From Clostridium bornimense (GTDB lineage: Bacteria > Bacillota > Clostridia > Clostridiales > Clostridiaceae), in contig NZ_HG917868.1 in the NCBI RefSeq assembly GCF_000577895.1, forward strand, positions 310,001-374,000: a DNA stretch of 64,000 nucleotides. The letters are read 5' to 3'. A program made the position numbers and the translations under genes. Below, piece by piece: positions 47,939 to 58,420 of the stretch; the first letter of the stretch is position 1; each line of letters opens with the position of its first letter. Below the pieces are notes generated by a model that did no database searches, had not been told where the DNA came from, and saw only the letters and a list, made by a program, of their open reading frames with translations.

Positions 47939-47941
47939 GTG

Positions 47942-48850
47942 ATGGATTATTATGCACGTGCAAAAAAATTTATATTAAAGAATTCAAGACCTCTTGATAT
48001 GGCAAGATGGAACTACTTATTCGAAAATGGAAGTAGGGAAGAAGTTATTAGTGCTTTAAAGACATACCAAAATATTGATGGTGGATTTGCCAATGCACTT
48101 GAGCCAGATTGCTGGAATGTTAATTCAACACCTATGCAAACATGGGTAGCAACTCAAATTATTAAAGAAATTAATTTAGATGATAAAACCCATCCAATAA
48201 TAAAAGGAATTTTAGATTATTTATCATCTAATGATGAATTTGATGGACATAGATGGAATGGTTTAAATACAGTAGTAACAAATGATAATTATCCCCATGC
48301 ACCCTGGTGGTCTTATAGTCAAAAGCAAGAATTAACATATAATCCTACGGCGAGTCTGATAGGTTTTATATTGAAATATGCAGAAAAAGATACTGTTATA
48401 TATAAGTTAGCCTGTGAGTTATCAAAAGAAGCTTATAATTATTTTAAAAAGAGTTTTCCTTTAGAGTCTATGCATGAAAGTGCTTGTTTTGTAGAATTAT
48501 ACGAGTACATGAAAGAATGCTCTATTTGCAATTTGTTAGATATGGAAGAATTTAAAAAATTATTACAAAAGCAAATTAAACAAGTTATAACATATGACAC
48601 TAAAACATGGAACACTGATTATGTATGCAAACCATCATTATTCATAAACAGTAAATCAAGTGATTTCTATTTAGAAAACAAGGATATATGTGATTTTGAA
48701 TGCCAATTTATTTTAAATACTCAAAATAATGATGGTTCTTGGAACGTTACTTGGGATTGGAATAATTATCTTGAAGAATGGGCTATAAGTAAAAATTGGT
48801 GGAAGTCAGATATTATTATAAAAAATATTAAGTACATTAAGGAATTTTAG
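47942..48850 (+). CDS. Terpenoid-cyclase-fold protein of unknown role
   Basis: 302 residues with alpha/alpha-toroid character: QNIDGGFANALEPDCWN near residue 45 and a closing QNNDGSWNVTWDW block, which recalls the QW motifs of squalene-hopene cyclases and prenyltransferases. The catalytic DxDD motif of hopene cyclases is not seen. It may bind or hydrolyse a glycan or lipid. ATG 47942 follows GGAGG at the right distance. It is a single gene with its own terminator. Confidence 0.6.
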   Translation: MDYYARAKKFILKNSRPLDMARWNYLFENGSREEVISALKTYQNIDGGFANALEPDCWNVNSTPMQTWVATQIIKEINLDDKTHPIIKGILDYLSSNDEFDGHRWNGLNTVVTNDNYPHAPWWSYSQKQELTYNPTASLIGFILKYAEKDTVIYKLACELSKEAYNYFKKSFPLESMHESACFVELYEYMKECSICNLLDMEEFKKLLQKQIKQVITYDTKTWNTDYVCKPSLFINSKSSDFYLENKDICDFECQFILNTQNNDGSWNVTWDWNNYLEEWAISKNWWKSDIIIKNIKYIKEF

Positions 48851-48904
48851 TGATAAATTTTAGTTTTAGGGCTATTGAATTTTAATATGTGTATTAACAA
48901 AAAT

Positions 48905-48938
48905 GATGCTAATCTTTGCTGGATGGAGCATCTTTTTG
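48905..48938 (+). terminator. Terminator after the cyclase-fold gene
   Basis: GATGCT pairs with AGCATC and is followed by TTTTTG. The remaining bases up to 49237 hold only A/T-rich sequence; nothing else is recognised. Confidence 0.7.
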
Positions 48939-49231
48939 TTTGCTTTTAATTTTAATATCAAGACAAATAAGCTTTACTGAAATCTTTAATTAATGAATAA
49001 AAAGATTATTATGAAATAACAAAACAGATGATATGGCTTGTATGTAAGGTCAAAGAATAATTAAATATTGAAAATATAGCACTTGTAATAAATGAAATAA
49101 AATCTGACATACTAATTATCCTATAAGGGAAAAATAGAGAAGATGTATTTTTATCTTAAATTATATAACAGAATGATATTAAAAAATTTAGAATATCAAC
49201 ATATTTATAAATTATATAGAAAGGAGAATGA

Positions 49232-50506
<1,275 letters not shown>

Positions 50507-50552
50507 TTATAAAACATAAAGAAGATAGAATACTACATACTTCAAGCTCGGT

Positions 50553-50590
50553 AACTAGTAAAATTTCAAAAGTTTTACTAGTTATTTTTT
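50553..50590 (+). terminator. Terminator after the P450 gene
   Basis: AACTAGTAAAA pairs perfectly with TTTTACTAGTT and is followed by ATTTTTTAT. Confidence 0.9.
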
Positions 50591-50794
50591 ATGAGAAAAA
50601 TTGATTTAACGTGAAATATAATCTCAAATTATTAATTATAAATGAATCTCGCTACTTGCATATCTTTCTAGGAGTAACCTATACTAAATTAATTGTGAAT
50701 TTTGAACTGTGAATTTGTCAATTAAATGTTTACATAAAAAAATTATAATAGTAGTATATATATGATGGGAAATTTTTAAATTATGAGGTGAGTT

Positions 50795-52423
50795 ATGGAA
50801 AAGAAATGGTGGCATAAATCGGTAGTATATGAAATATATCCAAGAAGTTTTTATGACAGTAATAATGATGGTATTGGGGATATTAATGGAATAATAGAAA
50901 AATTGGATTATTTAAAGTTATTAGGTATAGATGTTATTTGGCTTGGGCCTGTTTATAAATCTCCTAATGATGATAATGGATATGATATTAGTGATTATTG
51001 TGATATTATGGATGAGTTTGGAACAATGGAAGATATGGACAATCTTTTAAGAGAAGCTAATAGTAGAGGGATAAAAATAGTTATGGATTTAGTAGTTAAC
51101 CATACTTCTGATGAACATCCATGGTTTATTGAGGCTAAAAAGTCTAAGGACAACAAATATAGAGATTATTATGTATGGAGAGATCCAATTGATGGTAAAG
51201 AGCCAAATGAAATGGGGTCATTATTTAGTGGAAGTGCATGGCAGTATGATGAAGCATCAGGCCAATATTATATGCATATATTTAGTAAAAAACAACCTGA
51301 TTTAAATTGGGAGAATATTGAGGTTAGAAAAGCTGTTTGGGATATTGTTAACTTCTGGTGTGAAAAAGGTGTTGGTGGTTTCCGTATGGATGTAATCGAT
51401 CTAATTGGAAAGGTACCAGATAAGATGATTACTGGCAATGGCCCTAAGCTACATGAGTATTTAAAGGAGATGAATAAAAATTCTTTTGGTAAATATGATC
51501 TTCTTACAGTAGGTGAAACTTGGGGAGCTACACCAGAAATAGCAAAATTATATTCTAATCCAGAAGAAAAAGAACTTAGTATGGTATTTCAATTTGAACA
51601 TATTGGCCTTGATGAACAGCCGGGGAAAGAAAAATGGGATTTAAAACCGTTGGAATTAAAAGAATTAAAAAGAGTATTTTCTAAGTGGCAAAGTTCATTA
51701 GAGGGTAAAGGATGGAACTCATTATTTTGGAATAATCATGATTTGCCTAGGATAGTTTCTAGATGGGGAAATGATAAGGAATATAGAGTAGAAAGTGCTA
51801 AAATGTTAGCTACATTACTACATGGTCTTAAGGGAACACCATATATTTATCAAGGAGAAGAGCTTGGGATGACAAATGTTCATTTTAATTCTATCGATGA
51901 ATATGATGATATAGAAACTCTTAATATGTATAAAGATAGGATTGCAAAAGGATATAGTCATGAAGAAATAATGAAATCTATTTATGCAAAGGGAAGAGAC
52001 AATGCAAGAACTCCTATGCAATGGGATGATAGTGAAAATGGTGGATTTACAAGTGGAAAGCCATGGCTTGCTGTAAATAAAAATTATAAAGAAATTAATG
52101 CTAAAGCAGCAGTAGAGGATGAAAACTCTATATTTCATCACTATAGAAAACTTGTAGATATAAGGAAAAACAGTGAAACTATAATTTACGGTGAATATAG
52201 GGAGTTAGATGCTGAAAATCCTGATGTATTTGCATATATAAGAGAATTAGATGGTGATAAAGTAGTAGTTATTTGTAATTTTACTGATAAAATAGCTACA
52301 TTTAAAGAGGATTCTATGGAGATAGGTGATAGCAAAGTACTTTTAAGTAATTATAAAGATATAGTAGAGTTAAAAAATACTATGAGTTTACGTCCATATG
52401 AAGCTATAATGTATAGAATGTAA
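50795..52423 (+). CDS. malL: GH13 alpha-glucosidase (oligo-1,6-glucosidase type)
   Basis: Cytoplasmic GH13 enzyme, 542 residues, that splits isomaltose, sucrose or related glucosides. Signature blocks are MDLVVNHTSDEHPWF, GFRMDVIDL (nucleophile Asp), VGETWGATPE (acid/base Glu) and NNHDLPRIVSRWGND. The family's calcium-binding loop DSNNDGIGDING is present at the N-terminus. No transporter or regulator is adjacent; only a degenerate PTS IIA-like gene follows. It could also be a trehalose-6-phosphate hydrolase, but the oligo-1,6-glucosidase reading is favoured. Confidence 0.88.
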   Translation: MEKKWWHKSVVYEIYPRSFYDSNNDGIGDINGIIEKLDYLKLLGIDVIWLGPVYKSPNDDNGYDISDYCDIMDEFGTMEDMDNLLREANSRGIKIVMDLVVNHTSDEHPWFIEAKKSKDNKYRDYYVWRDPIDGKEPNEMGSLFSGSAWQYDEASGQYYMHIFSKKQPDLNWENIEVRKAVWDIVNFWCEKGVGGFRMDVIDLIGKVPDKMITGNGPKLHEYLKEMNKNSFGKYDLLTVGETWGATPEIAKLYSNPEEKELSMVFQFEHIGLDEQPGKEKWDLKPLELKELKRVFSKWQSSLEGKGWNSLFWNNHDLPRIVSRWGNDKEYRVESAKMLATLLHGLKGTPYIYQGEELGMTNVHFNSIDEYDDIETLNMYKDRIAKGYSHEEIMKSIYAKGRDNARTPMQWDDSENGGFTSGKPWLAVNKNYKEINAKAAVEDENSIFHHYRKLVDIRKNSETIIYGEYRELDAENPDVFAYIRELDGDKVVVICNFTDKIATFKEDSMEIGDSKVLLSNYKDIVELKNTMSLRPYEAIMYRM

Positions 52424-52543
52424 TAAAAAATTGATTTGAGGTAGTATAACGTAAAAAATATTATAATATCAGGATTATGTATTACTTCTCATAAATTTTC
52501 ATATTAATTAATAATAAATATAAAATTAGGAGTTACGATTAAT

Positions 52544-52864
52544 ATGGAGATAGAGAATATTACAATGCAGTTAATAACATGTGCTGGTGATGTGAGAACA
52601 TATAGCTATGAAGCATTAAAATGTGCTAATGAAGGAAAGTATAAAAAAGCAGAAGAATTATTTAAGATGGCTGAGAGAGAAATAGAAAAATCATATGATA
52701 TACAAAAAGAAGTTTCTGAGTTAGAATTAGATTCAGAAGACCTTTTAGTTGATGCAAAAAGTCATTTAAATGCTGCAATATCAGAAAAAAATATTATAGG
52801 GGAACTTATAGGATTAAGAAAGATTGTTAGAGAGCTATCGAAAGATGAAGGTGGCATAATATAA
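52544..52864 (+). CDS. PTS lactose/cellobiose IIA-like protein lacking the active-site His
   Basis: 106 residues with the three-helix IIA-Lac fold (MQLITCAGDVRTYSYEALKCA, then KKAEELFKMAEREI). In the family the phosphorylated His and metal Asp lie in HxQDHLM. Here the matching stretch is DAKSHLNAAI: the active His is Asp, the metal Asp is Ser, and only the second His remains. No IIB or IIC gene is near. It therefore may be a binding or regulatory relic instead of a sugar-phosphate relay. The AGGAG site supports the start. Confidence 0.8.
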   Translation: MEIENITMQLITCAGDVRTYSYEALKCANEGKYKKAEELFKMAEREIEKSYDIQKEVSELELDSEDLLVDAKSHLNAAISEKNIIGELIGLRKIVRELSKDEGGII

Positions 52865-52904
52865 ATATTTAATTTAAATTAAGAAATACTTTTCAATATA
52901 AAAT

Positions 52905-52948
52905 AAAAGGGATATTCTATAAATAAGAGAATATCTCTTTTATTTTTT
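52905..52948 (+). terminator. Terminator between the IIA-like and aldehyde dehydrogenase genes
   Basis: AAAAGGGATATTCT pairs with AGAGAATATCTCTTTT with one bulge and is followed by TATTTTTT. The ALDH ribosome site (TAGGAGG) begins right behind it. Confidence 0.8.
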
Positions 52949-52960
52949 AGGAGGTTAAGG

Positions 52961-54331
52961 ATGGAGAAGGTAAAGGGTATATTAGAAGAGCAAAAACAAT
53001 ATTTTTATAGTGGTAATACATTAGACATTAGTAATAGAAAGTCTGCATTAATAAAACTAAAAAATGAAATAAAGAAAAATGAAAGCAATATATTTGCTGC
53101 ACTTAAAGATGATTTGAATAAATCAGAATTTGAGAGCTTTGCTACTGAAATTGCTATGGTTTATGAAGAAATTAAAGATGCTATTAAAAATATAGATAAA
53201 TGGAGTAGAAGAAAAAAGGTAAAAACTCCAATATCACAAATTAAGGCAAGTAGTTATATATATAAAGAACCATATGGAACTATACTTATTATAGCGCCAT
53301 GGAATTATCCATTTCAATTAGTAATGTCACCGTTAGTTGGAGCTATAGCAGCTGGAAATACAGTTGTAATTAAGCCATCGGAATTGGCGCCAGCTACTGC
53401 TAACGTTATAGAAAAGATAATTGGCAATATATTTAATAAAGAATATGTTGTTGTAGTTCAAGGTGATGTAGAGGTAAATAAGGCTTTATTAGATGAAAGG
53501 TTTGATTATATATTTTTTACTGGAAGTATAGCTGTAGGTAAAATTGTTATGGAAGCAGCAACAAAATACTTAACACCAGTAACATTAGAATTAGGGGGAA
53601 AAAGTCCTTGTATAGTGGATAAAAGCGATAAAATTGATCTTTTTGCTAAAAGAATTGTATGGGGTAAACTTTTAAATAGTGGTCAAACTTGTGTAGCTCC
53701 TGATTATTTTTTAATTCATAGAGATATAAAAGAAGAGTTTTTAAAGGCTGTGGAAAAATACATAAAAGAATTTTATGGAGACAATCCTATAGATAGCGAA
53801 GATTATGTAAAGATAATAAATAAAAGACATTTTCAAAGAATACTATCTTTAATAGATAAAGATAATATTCTTTTAGGTGGAAAATATAATGAATCTAAAT
53901 TGAAAATAGAACCTACGGTAGTAGAGGTCAAGAGTTTAGATGAAAAAATTATGGATGAAGAGATATTTGGTCCTATAATGCCGATAATAACATATAGCAA
54001 ATATGAAGAAATTATAAACATTGTGAGAAGTTTCGAAAAACCATTAGCACTATATTTGTTTACTGAGGATAAAAAACTAGAAGATAGAATAATAAAAGAT
54101 ATAAATTTTGGTGGAGGATGCATAAATGATACTATAGTCCATTTAGCAACAACAGAACTTCCGTTTGGAGGGGTAGGAATGAGTGGAATGGGATCTTATC
54201 ATGGAAAAAAGAGTTTTGACACCTTCACTCATGAAAAAAGTATTCTGAAAAGAAGTAATTTTATTGACATACCGCTTAGATATCCTCCTTATCTTGGGAA
54301 AATATCTTTGCTAAGGAAAATATTTAAGTAA
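52961..54331 (+). CDS. Aldehyde dehydrogenase (class 3-like)
   Basis: NAD(P)-dependent enzyme, 456 residues. Conserved blocks are IIAPWNYPFQL, FTGSIAVGKIVMEAA, TLELGGKSPCIV (catalytic Glu) and SGQTCVAPDY (catalytic Cys). It is the short YwdH/ALH-type without an N-terminal extension and has a membrane-affine C-terminal end. It oxidises fatty or aromatic aldehydes. The CYP152 enzyme two genes upstream acts on fatty acids, so a link is possible but unproven. Confidence 0.9.
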   Translation: MEKVKGILEEQKQYFYSGNTLDISNRKSALIKLKNEIKKNESNIFAALKDDLNKSEFESFATEIAMVYEEIKDAIKNIDKWSRRKKVKTPISQIKASSYIYKEPYGTILIIAPWNYPFQLVMSPLVGAIAAGNTVVIKPSELAPATANVIEKIIGNIFNKEYVVVVQGDVEVNKALLDERFDYIFFTGSIAVGKIVMEAATKYLTPVTLELGGKSPCIVDKSDKIDLFAKRIVWGKLLNSGQTCVAPDYFLIHRDIKEEFLKAVEKYIKEFYGDNPIDSEDYVKIINKRHFQRILSLIDKDNILLGGKYNESKLKIEPTVVEVKSLDEKIMDEEIFGPIMPIITYSKYEEIINIVRSFEKPLALYLFTEDKKLEDRIIKDINFGGGCINDTIVHLATTELPFGGVGMSGMGSYHGKKSFDTFTHEKSILKRSNFIDIPLRYPPYLGKISLLRKIFK

Positions 54332-54341
54332 CATATAAAGT

Positions 54342-54366
54342 AGAGCATTATTGCTCTTTTTTTTAT
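54342..54366 (+). terminator. Terminator after the aldehyde dehydrogenase gene
   Basis: AGAGCA/TGCTCT stem with a 4-base loop, followed by a T run. Confidence 0.8.
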
Positions 54367-54403
54367 TTTTTGACATAATGGTTATGATAGGTGGTGATAG
54401 GGT

Positions 54404-55042
54404 GTGGAGAAGTTTAAAGATGAGGAATTTAAATATAATTTTATAATTCGTATATTAGAGGAAGTTGATAGGATAAAGTCTGGTGTAGATTTAGAGGATT
54501 ATAGTATAGCTGTAATAGCATATAATTTTGCATTAGAGAGTTACAAAAAGGAAATGGGAAGTCAACTAGTATATTTGAGAGCTTTAATAAAGTTAGAACT
54601 TTTAAGATATTATAGAGAAAAAGGATATTATTTTAAATTTTCTAATGGAAATATATTATTAGATGAAGAGTTTATAAAAGAAGAGGAAAAGTTAGAATAC
54701 TACAATAAAATTTATACTGATATAGATAGATTAGATAAAGAATTAAAAAGGCATAATATTAGCTATAAGAAAATAAGAAATTATACTCCGAACAAAGAGG
54801 AGATAAAAAACTATTTGTTAAATGTAGCTATGATTTTTAGTAGAGAGAAATTTTTATTGGATTATATAAAGAGAAAAGGGAAAATTCCATATAAAAGGTT
54901 AAGGCTATATGGAGAATTTAAAGAAGATATAATAGAAAAATATAATAAGTATGTAGTGGTATTAACTACGTTATTTTCTAATAGTGATTTAATATATTTA
55001 ATATCATATATAGGAATACGAGTAGGTGAAAACGATGGATAA
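54404..55042 (+). CDS. sigI: Divergent SigI-like sigma factor
   Basis: 212 residues. The N-terminal half resembles sigma-70 region 2 of SigI (YSIAVIAYNFALESYKKEMGSQ, where SigI has the IAYNEAIxxYDxxKG pattern). The C-terminal part (LLDYIKRKGKIPYKRLRLYG, then EKYNKYVVVLTTL) matches the SigI C-terminal domain. It is more basic and shorter than usual and much diverged. It overlaps the RsgI-like gene, the arrangement seen in clostridia for heat, wall or polysaccharide sensing. GTG start. Confidence 0.7.
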   Translation: MEKFKDEEFKYNFIIRILEEVDRIKSGVDLEDYSIAVIAYNFALESYKKEMGSQLVYLRALIKLELLRYYREKGYYFKFSNGNILLDEEFIKEEEKLEYYNKIYTDIDRLDKELKRHNISYKKIRNYTPNKEEIKNYLLNVAMIFSREKFLLDYIKRKGKIPYKRLRLYGEFKEDIIEKYNKYVVVLTTLFSNSDLIYLISYIGIRVGENDG

Positions 55043-55613
55043 AACTGGTGTAGTTGTTAATGTTGAAAGAAATAACGTAATAATATTAACAAGAGATGGA
55101 GAATTTGCAAAAGTTAAACTTAGGAGTAAAGAATATATTCCTGAGAAAGGAGAAGAATATACCGGGAGAGAAGTTAAAGAAATAAAACTTAAATTTAATA
55201 AAGAGTCTATATTAATAACATTGATAGTAATTGTGGTAACAATTTCGTTAGCGGTTTATGGATACTTAAAGCCAGTAGGGTCAGTATCTGTTGATGGTGA
55301 AATATCTTTGGTTCTAAAATTTAATTATTTTAATAAGGTAACAAAGATACAAAGTTTTGATGGAGAAAGTGAGACATTTATAAACTCTATAAATGTAAAA
55401 AATAAAGACATATCCACAGTTATGTTGAAAATATATAACAAATTGAAAGAAGAGAAAATGGTTGTGGATAAAAGTGATAGTAATGGTATAACTACATATT
55501 TCCGAATAGATAATAAGAAAGATATTGAATTAAAAGAGATTATAGAGGTTTTACAAAAAGATGATAAAAAGGTTATAATTACCAAAGGGGGAATATCTAT
55601 CTACAGAAATTAA
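55035..55613 (+). CDS. rsgI: RsgI-like anti-sigma factor
   Basis: 192 residues. The N-terminal RsgI_N domain (GVVVNVERNNVIILTRDGEFAKV) should bind SigI. One membrane helix follows (about 57-78) and then an outer domain of about 115 residues (GSVSVDGEISLVLKFNYFNKVT, the usual self-cleaving RsgI periplasmic fold). No carbohydrate-binding module is attached. ATG 55035 overlaps the sigma gene by 8 bases. Confidence 0.75.
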   Translation: MDKTGVVVNVERNNVIILTRDGEFAKVKLRSKEYIPEKGEEYTGREVKEIKLKFNKESILITLIVIVVTISLAVYGYLKPVGSVSVDGEISLVLKFNYFNKVTKIQSFDGESETFINSINVKNKDISTVMLKIYNKLKEEKMVVDKSDSNGITTYFRIDNKKDIELKEIIEVLQKDDKKVIITKGGISIYRN

Positions 55614-55615
55614 AG

Positions 55616-55855
55616 TTGTCCACAATATCCACAGGACATATGTGGATAAGGTGTGATTAATTTGTTGATAATTGTTTAATGAGGACAAGATGTTAATAAA
55701 ATTTTATAAAGTAAATAATATGTGGATAAAAGAGAGAAATAAAGTAAAAATAATTTACATATAATGTAAATTAGAACTCAACAAGTTGAAAAAGTGGTAT
55801 ATATATCTAAATGTTATCCACATTATCCACAGCATTGTGGATAATGTGTGGACAA
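55616..55855. promoter_or_regulatory. Cluster of eight DnaA boxes
   Basis: Perfect TTATCCACA at 55814-55822 and 55823-55831 (directly abutting), reverse TGTGGATAA at 55641-55649, 55721-55729 and 55836-55844, and near matches TTGTCCACA (55616), ATATCCACA (55625) and TGTGGACAA (55847). The right group forms a near-perfect inverted repeat. The gap has no open frame. The density is like an origin or a DnaA-titration/timing site, but no dnaA or dnaN is near. Confidence 0.8.
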
Positions 55856-55871
55856 CTTGGAAATATAATAT

Positions 55872-55908
55872 AAAAAAAGGACCTCGATTACGATGGCCCT
55901 TTTTTTAT
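55872..55908. terminator. Bidirectional terminator between rsgI and the sortase gene
   Basis: AAAAAAAGGACC pairs with GGCCCTTTTTTT, which gives a U tract in both directions. It serves the minus-strand sortase gene and possibly transcripts leaving rsgI. Confidence 0.8.
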
Positions 55909-55910
55909 AT

Positions 55911-56495
55911 TTATTGTACTAAGTCTCCTTTTAAAATCAACCTTTGTTTTCCAGTATTTTTAGGAGTACATGTTATTAATGTTATTGTAGCATTATCTGT
56001 AGGATCGAGAACATAAACATCCTCAGGATCTACTATAAAAATATCATTTATTTTATATGTAAATGTTCCTTTTAAAGTTTGAATTTTAACCTCATCATCA
56101 ATTTCAACTTCATCTAATCTATTAAAATGCTCACTATAAGTGTAACTTCTATGTCCAGCTATAGAACAGTTACCAATTTCACCAGGCATAGCTGTATTTT
56201 CAAAATGCCCTACAGTAGATTTTATGTCTTCTAGTTCTGCTCCTTCTGTAACAGCAACTTTCAAATCAATTTTATCTATTGTTAAGATACCAATAGTATC
56301 TCCGACTATATAATCTTCATCTTTTTGCTCATCGGTAGGATTATCTAATTGTTGTTCAAAATCAGATATCTTAGCTTTATTTTCTGATGTTCCTTTATAG
56401 TTCATATAAAGTACAACACCAATAGTTGATAGACCTACAAGAATTAATAATAATCCTATGAATTTACTAATTGAAAACTTTTTTTTCTTTCCCAT
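55911..56495 (-). CDS. Class D-type sortase
   Basis: Transpeptidase that anchors LPxTG-like proteins to the wall. One N-terminal membrane helix (FIGLLLILVGLSTIGVVLYM) is followed by the sortase barrel with catalytic His in IAGHRSY, Cys in LITCTP and Arg in KQRLIL. Its 194 residues and the TLITCTP pattern fit class D. No substrate with a sorting signal is visible in this window. Confidence 0.88.
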   Translation of the reverse strand: MGKKKKFSISKFIGLLLILVGLSTIGVVLYMNYKGTSENKAKISDFEQQLDNPTDEQKDEDYIVGDTIGILTIDKIDLKVAVTEGAELEDIKSTVGHFENTAMPGEIGNCSIAGHRSYTYSEHFNRLDEVEIDDEVKIQTLKGTFTYKINDIFIVDPEDVYVLDPTDNATITLITCTPKNTGKQRLILKGDLVQ

Positions 56496-56523
56496 ATTAA
56501 AACATCTCCCATTATAACTTGTC

Positions 56524-56754
56524 CTAATTTAATTTATATTGTGATGGCACACCAATAAATGGTGCATTAAATTTAAAAGTTTTTTCTGCTCCACAATTTT
56601 CACAGGTACAGTGAAAAACATCTAGAGCTCCAGTATTTAATACTTCTACTAAGATTTCTTCAGTTATAAACATACCGTTGCAATATTTGCAATGAGTATT
56701 ATTTATTATAGAATATTCACTTTCTATATACTGCATTATATTATTTAAAGTCAT
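56524..56754 (-). CDS. Small zinc-ribbon-like protein
   Basis: 76 residues with two Cys pairs: CKYCN near 22 and CTCENCGAE near 50, a zinc-ribbon spacing. The rest is hydrophilic. It lies 28 bases upstream of the sortase gene in the same direction and may be co-transcribed. No family is recognised. Confidence 0.6.
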   Translation of the reverse strand: MTLNNIMQYIESEYSIINNTHCKYCNGMFITEEILVEVLNTGALDVFHCTCENCGAEKTFKFNAPFIGVPSQYKLN

Positions 56755-56895
56755 AATAATTCTCCTTAAAGTTAATTAAAAATATAAGTATCTGTAATTA
56801 AAATAGTATCAAAGCTATATATATATTTCAAGTTAAAGAATTTTATTTACTTTTTTAACATATAATTTAAGGTATCAATATAAATGGGAGGTATT

Positions 56896-57471
56896 ATGAT
56901 TAACTATATATGGTTCGGAATTATATTTATTGGAACTATATTTGGAGTTATTACAGGAAAAATTGAGGAAGTATCTAAAGCTGTTGTAAATTCCACTAGC
57001 TCAACTGTAGAGTTCATGATAACTTTTGTAGGGATGATGTGTTTATGGTGTGGAGTTATGAAGATTGCTGAAAGAAGTGGGCTTACAAATAAGATTGCTA
57101 AGATTTTGACACCGATAATGAAGGTCATATTTAAAGATGCTGTAAAAAATGAAAAAGCTTTAGGAGCCATGGTAATGAATATAACATCAAATATGTTAGG
57201 ATTATCTAATGCAGCAACTCCTTTCGGTATAAAAGCTATGGAGGAATTAGAAAAAGATAATAAAAATAAAGGTGTTGCAACTAATGATATGGCGTTATTT
57301 TTAGTATTAAATACAGCAGCAATTCAATTGATACCAACTTCAGTTATTTCTATAAGAGCTGCTTGTGGATCATCTAATCCAGCTATCATCATTGGACCAG
57401 CTATATTGGCGACAGGAAGTGCAGCAATAATGGGTGTCGTATATTGTAAGATATTGCAGAGGTATTTTTAA
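56896..57471 (+). CDS. spmA: Spore maturation protein A
   Basis: 191 residues, several membrane helices, with the nucleoside-recognition fold (NITSNMLGLSNAATPFGIKAM). SpmA and SpmB together are needed for spore core dehydration. The ATG at 56896 is chosen because the GGGAGGT ribosome site lies between it and the ATG at 56884. It overlaps spmB by one base. Confidence 0.93.
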   Translation: MINYIWFGIIFIGTIFGVITGKIEEVSKAVVNSTSSTVEFMITFVGMMCLWCGVMKIAERSGLTNKIAKILTPIMKVIFKDAVKNEKALGAMVMNITSNMLGLSNAATPFGIKAMEELEKDNKNKGVATNDMALFLVLNTAAIQLIPTSVISIRAACGSSNPAIIIGPAILATGSAAIMGVVYCKILQRYF

Positions 57472-57992
57472 TGATTAGTTACATAATAAAGGGAATAATT
57501 CCTATTTTGATTTTTAGTATAGTTACATATGGTATTATAAAGAAAGTAAAAGTATATGATTGTTTTATAGAAGGAGTTAAAGATGGAATAGCATTATCTC
57601 TAAGAGTATTTCCGTATATTCTAGCAATGTTAGTGGCAGTAAATTTATTTAAAGAATCAGGAGCATTAAAGGCTTTTATAAATTTAGCTGCACCTATAGT
57701 TAGTTTTATTGGGTTACCACCAGAAGTATTACCACTAGTGCTAATAAAGCCGTTATCAGGTAGTGGAGCATTAGGAGTATATACTGATATAGTAAAAACA
57801 TTTGGTCCAGATACTTTTATAGGAATTGTAGCATCTATTATAATGGGAACTACAGAAACAATATTTTATACTATATCTGTATATCTTGGATCAGCTGGAG
57901 TAAAAAAAATACGACATACTTTATGGGCTGCACTTTTGACAGACTTTACTGCACTTATAATATCTTTAATGGTAGCAAGAGCAATAATATGA
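57471..57992 (+). CDS. spmB: Spore maturation protein B
   Basis: 173 residues, five or so membrane helices, with the motif IKPLSGSGALGVYTDIVKTFGPDTF typical of SpmB. It partners SpmA; the ATG overlaps the spmA stop. Confidence 0.93.
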   Translation: MISYIIKGIIPILIFSIVTYGIIKKVKVYDCFIEGVKDGIALSLRVFPYILAMLVAVNLFKESGALKAFINLAAPIVSFIGLPPEVLPLVLIKPLSGSGALGVYTDIVKTFGPDTFIGIVASIIMGTTETIFYTISVYLGSAGVKKIRHTLWAALLTDFTALIISLMVARAII

Positions 57993-58064
57993 AAAAAATA
58001 ACTATTGAACTTTTTTACAAAAATATATAAAATATTTAAGTATAAGATACAAGGGGTGAGAAAT

Positions 58065-58355
58065 TTGGACAAATTTTTTAATGATGGCGATTTTATTAAA
58101 GTAACAGAAATAGATGGACATACGTTATATGGTGTTTTAATGGATGAAGGTGAAAATAAATATAAGGTAGCAGTATTAAAGTCAGATTTAAATATATTAG
58201 ATATAAGTAACAACTTAAAGTATGTAAATATAAAAAAAGTAGAAGATAAATTCGTTGATAATGATGGATATAAGATAAATGTGGACAAGATAAAAGATGT
58301 ATTATTAGTTGAAGAAATAAGACAATTGTACAATATGTATTGTGGTGTAAGATAA
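58065..58355 (+). CDS. Small protein of unknown function after spmAB
   Basis: 97 residues from the TTG at 58065, which has AAGGGGTGA upstream; the earlier ATG at 58005 gives an unlikely Lys/Phe/Tyr-rich extension without a site. The beta-rich opening (FIKVTEIDGHTLYGVLMDEGENKYKV) suggests an SH3-like or Sm-like fold. There is no membrane helix. Function unknown. A strong terminator follows. Confidence 0.6.
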   Translation: MDKFFNDGDFIKVTEIDGHTLYGVLMDEGENKYKVAVLKSDLNILDISNNLKYVNIKKVEDKFVDNDGYKINVDKIKDVLLVEEIRQLYNMYCGVR

Positions 58356-58378
58356 TTTATATTTAGTTTAATATATTT

Positions 58379-58420
58379 AGCGAGATAAAAATATATATTT
58401 ATATTTTTATCTCGCTTTTT
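58379..58420 (+). terminator. Strong terminator after spmAB and the small gene
   Basis: AGCGAGATAAAAATAT pairs perfectly with ATATTTTTATCTCGCT and is followed by TTTTT. No gene lies between here and 58571. Confidence 0.93.

Noticed and set aside
55616-55860. The chromosomal replication origin
   Set aside because: No dnaA, dnaN, recF or rpmH is next to it and no AT-rich unwinding element was clearly seen; only a DnaA-box cluster is claimed.
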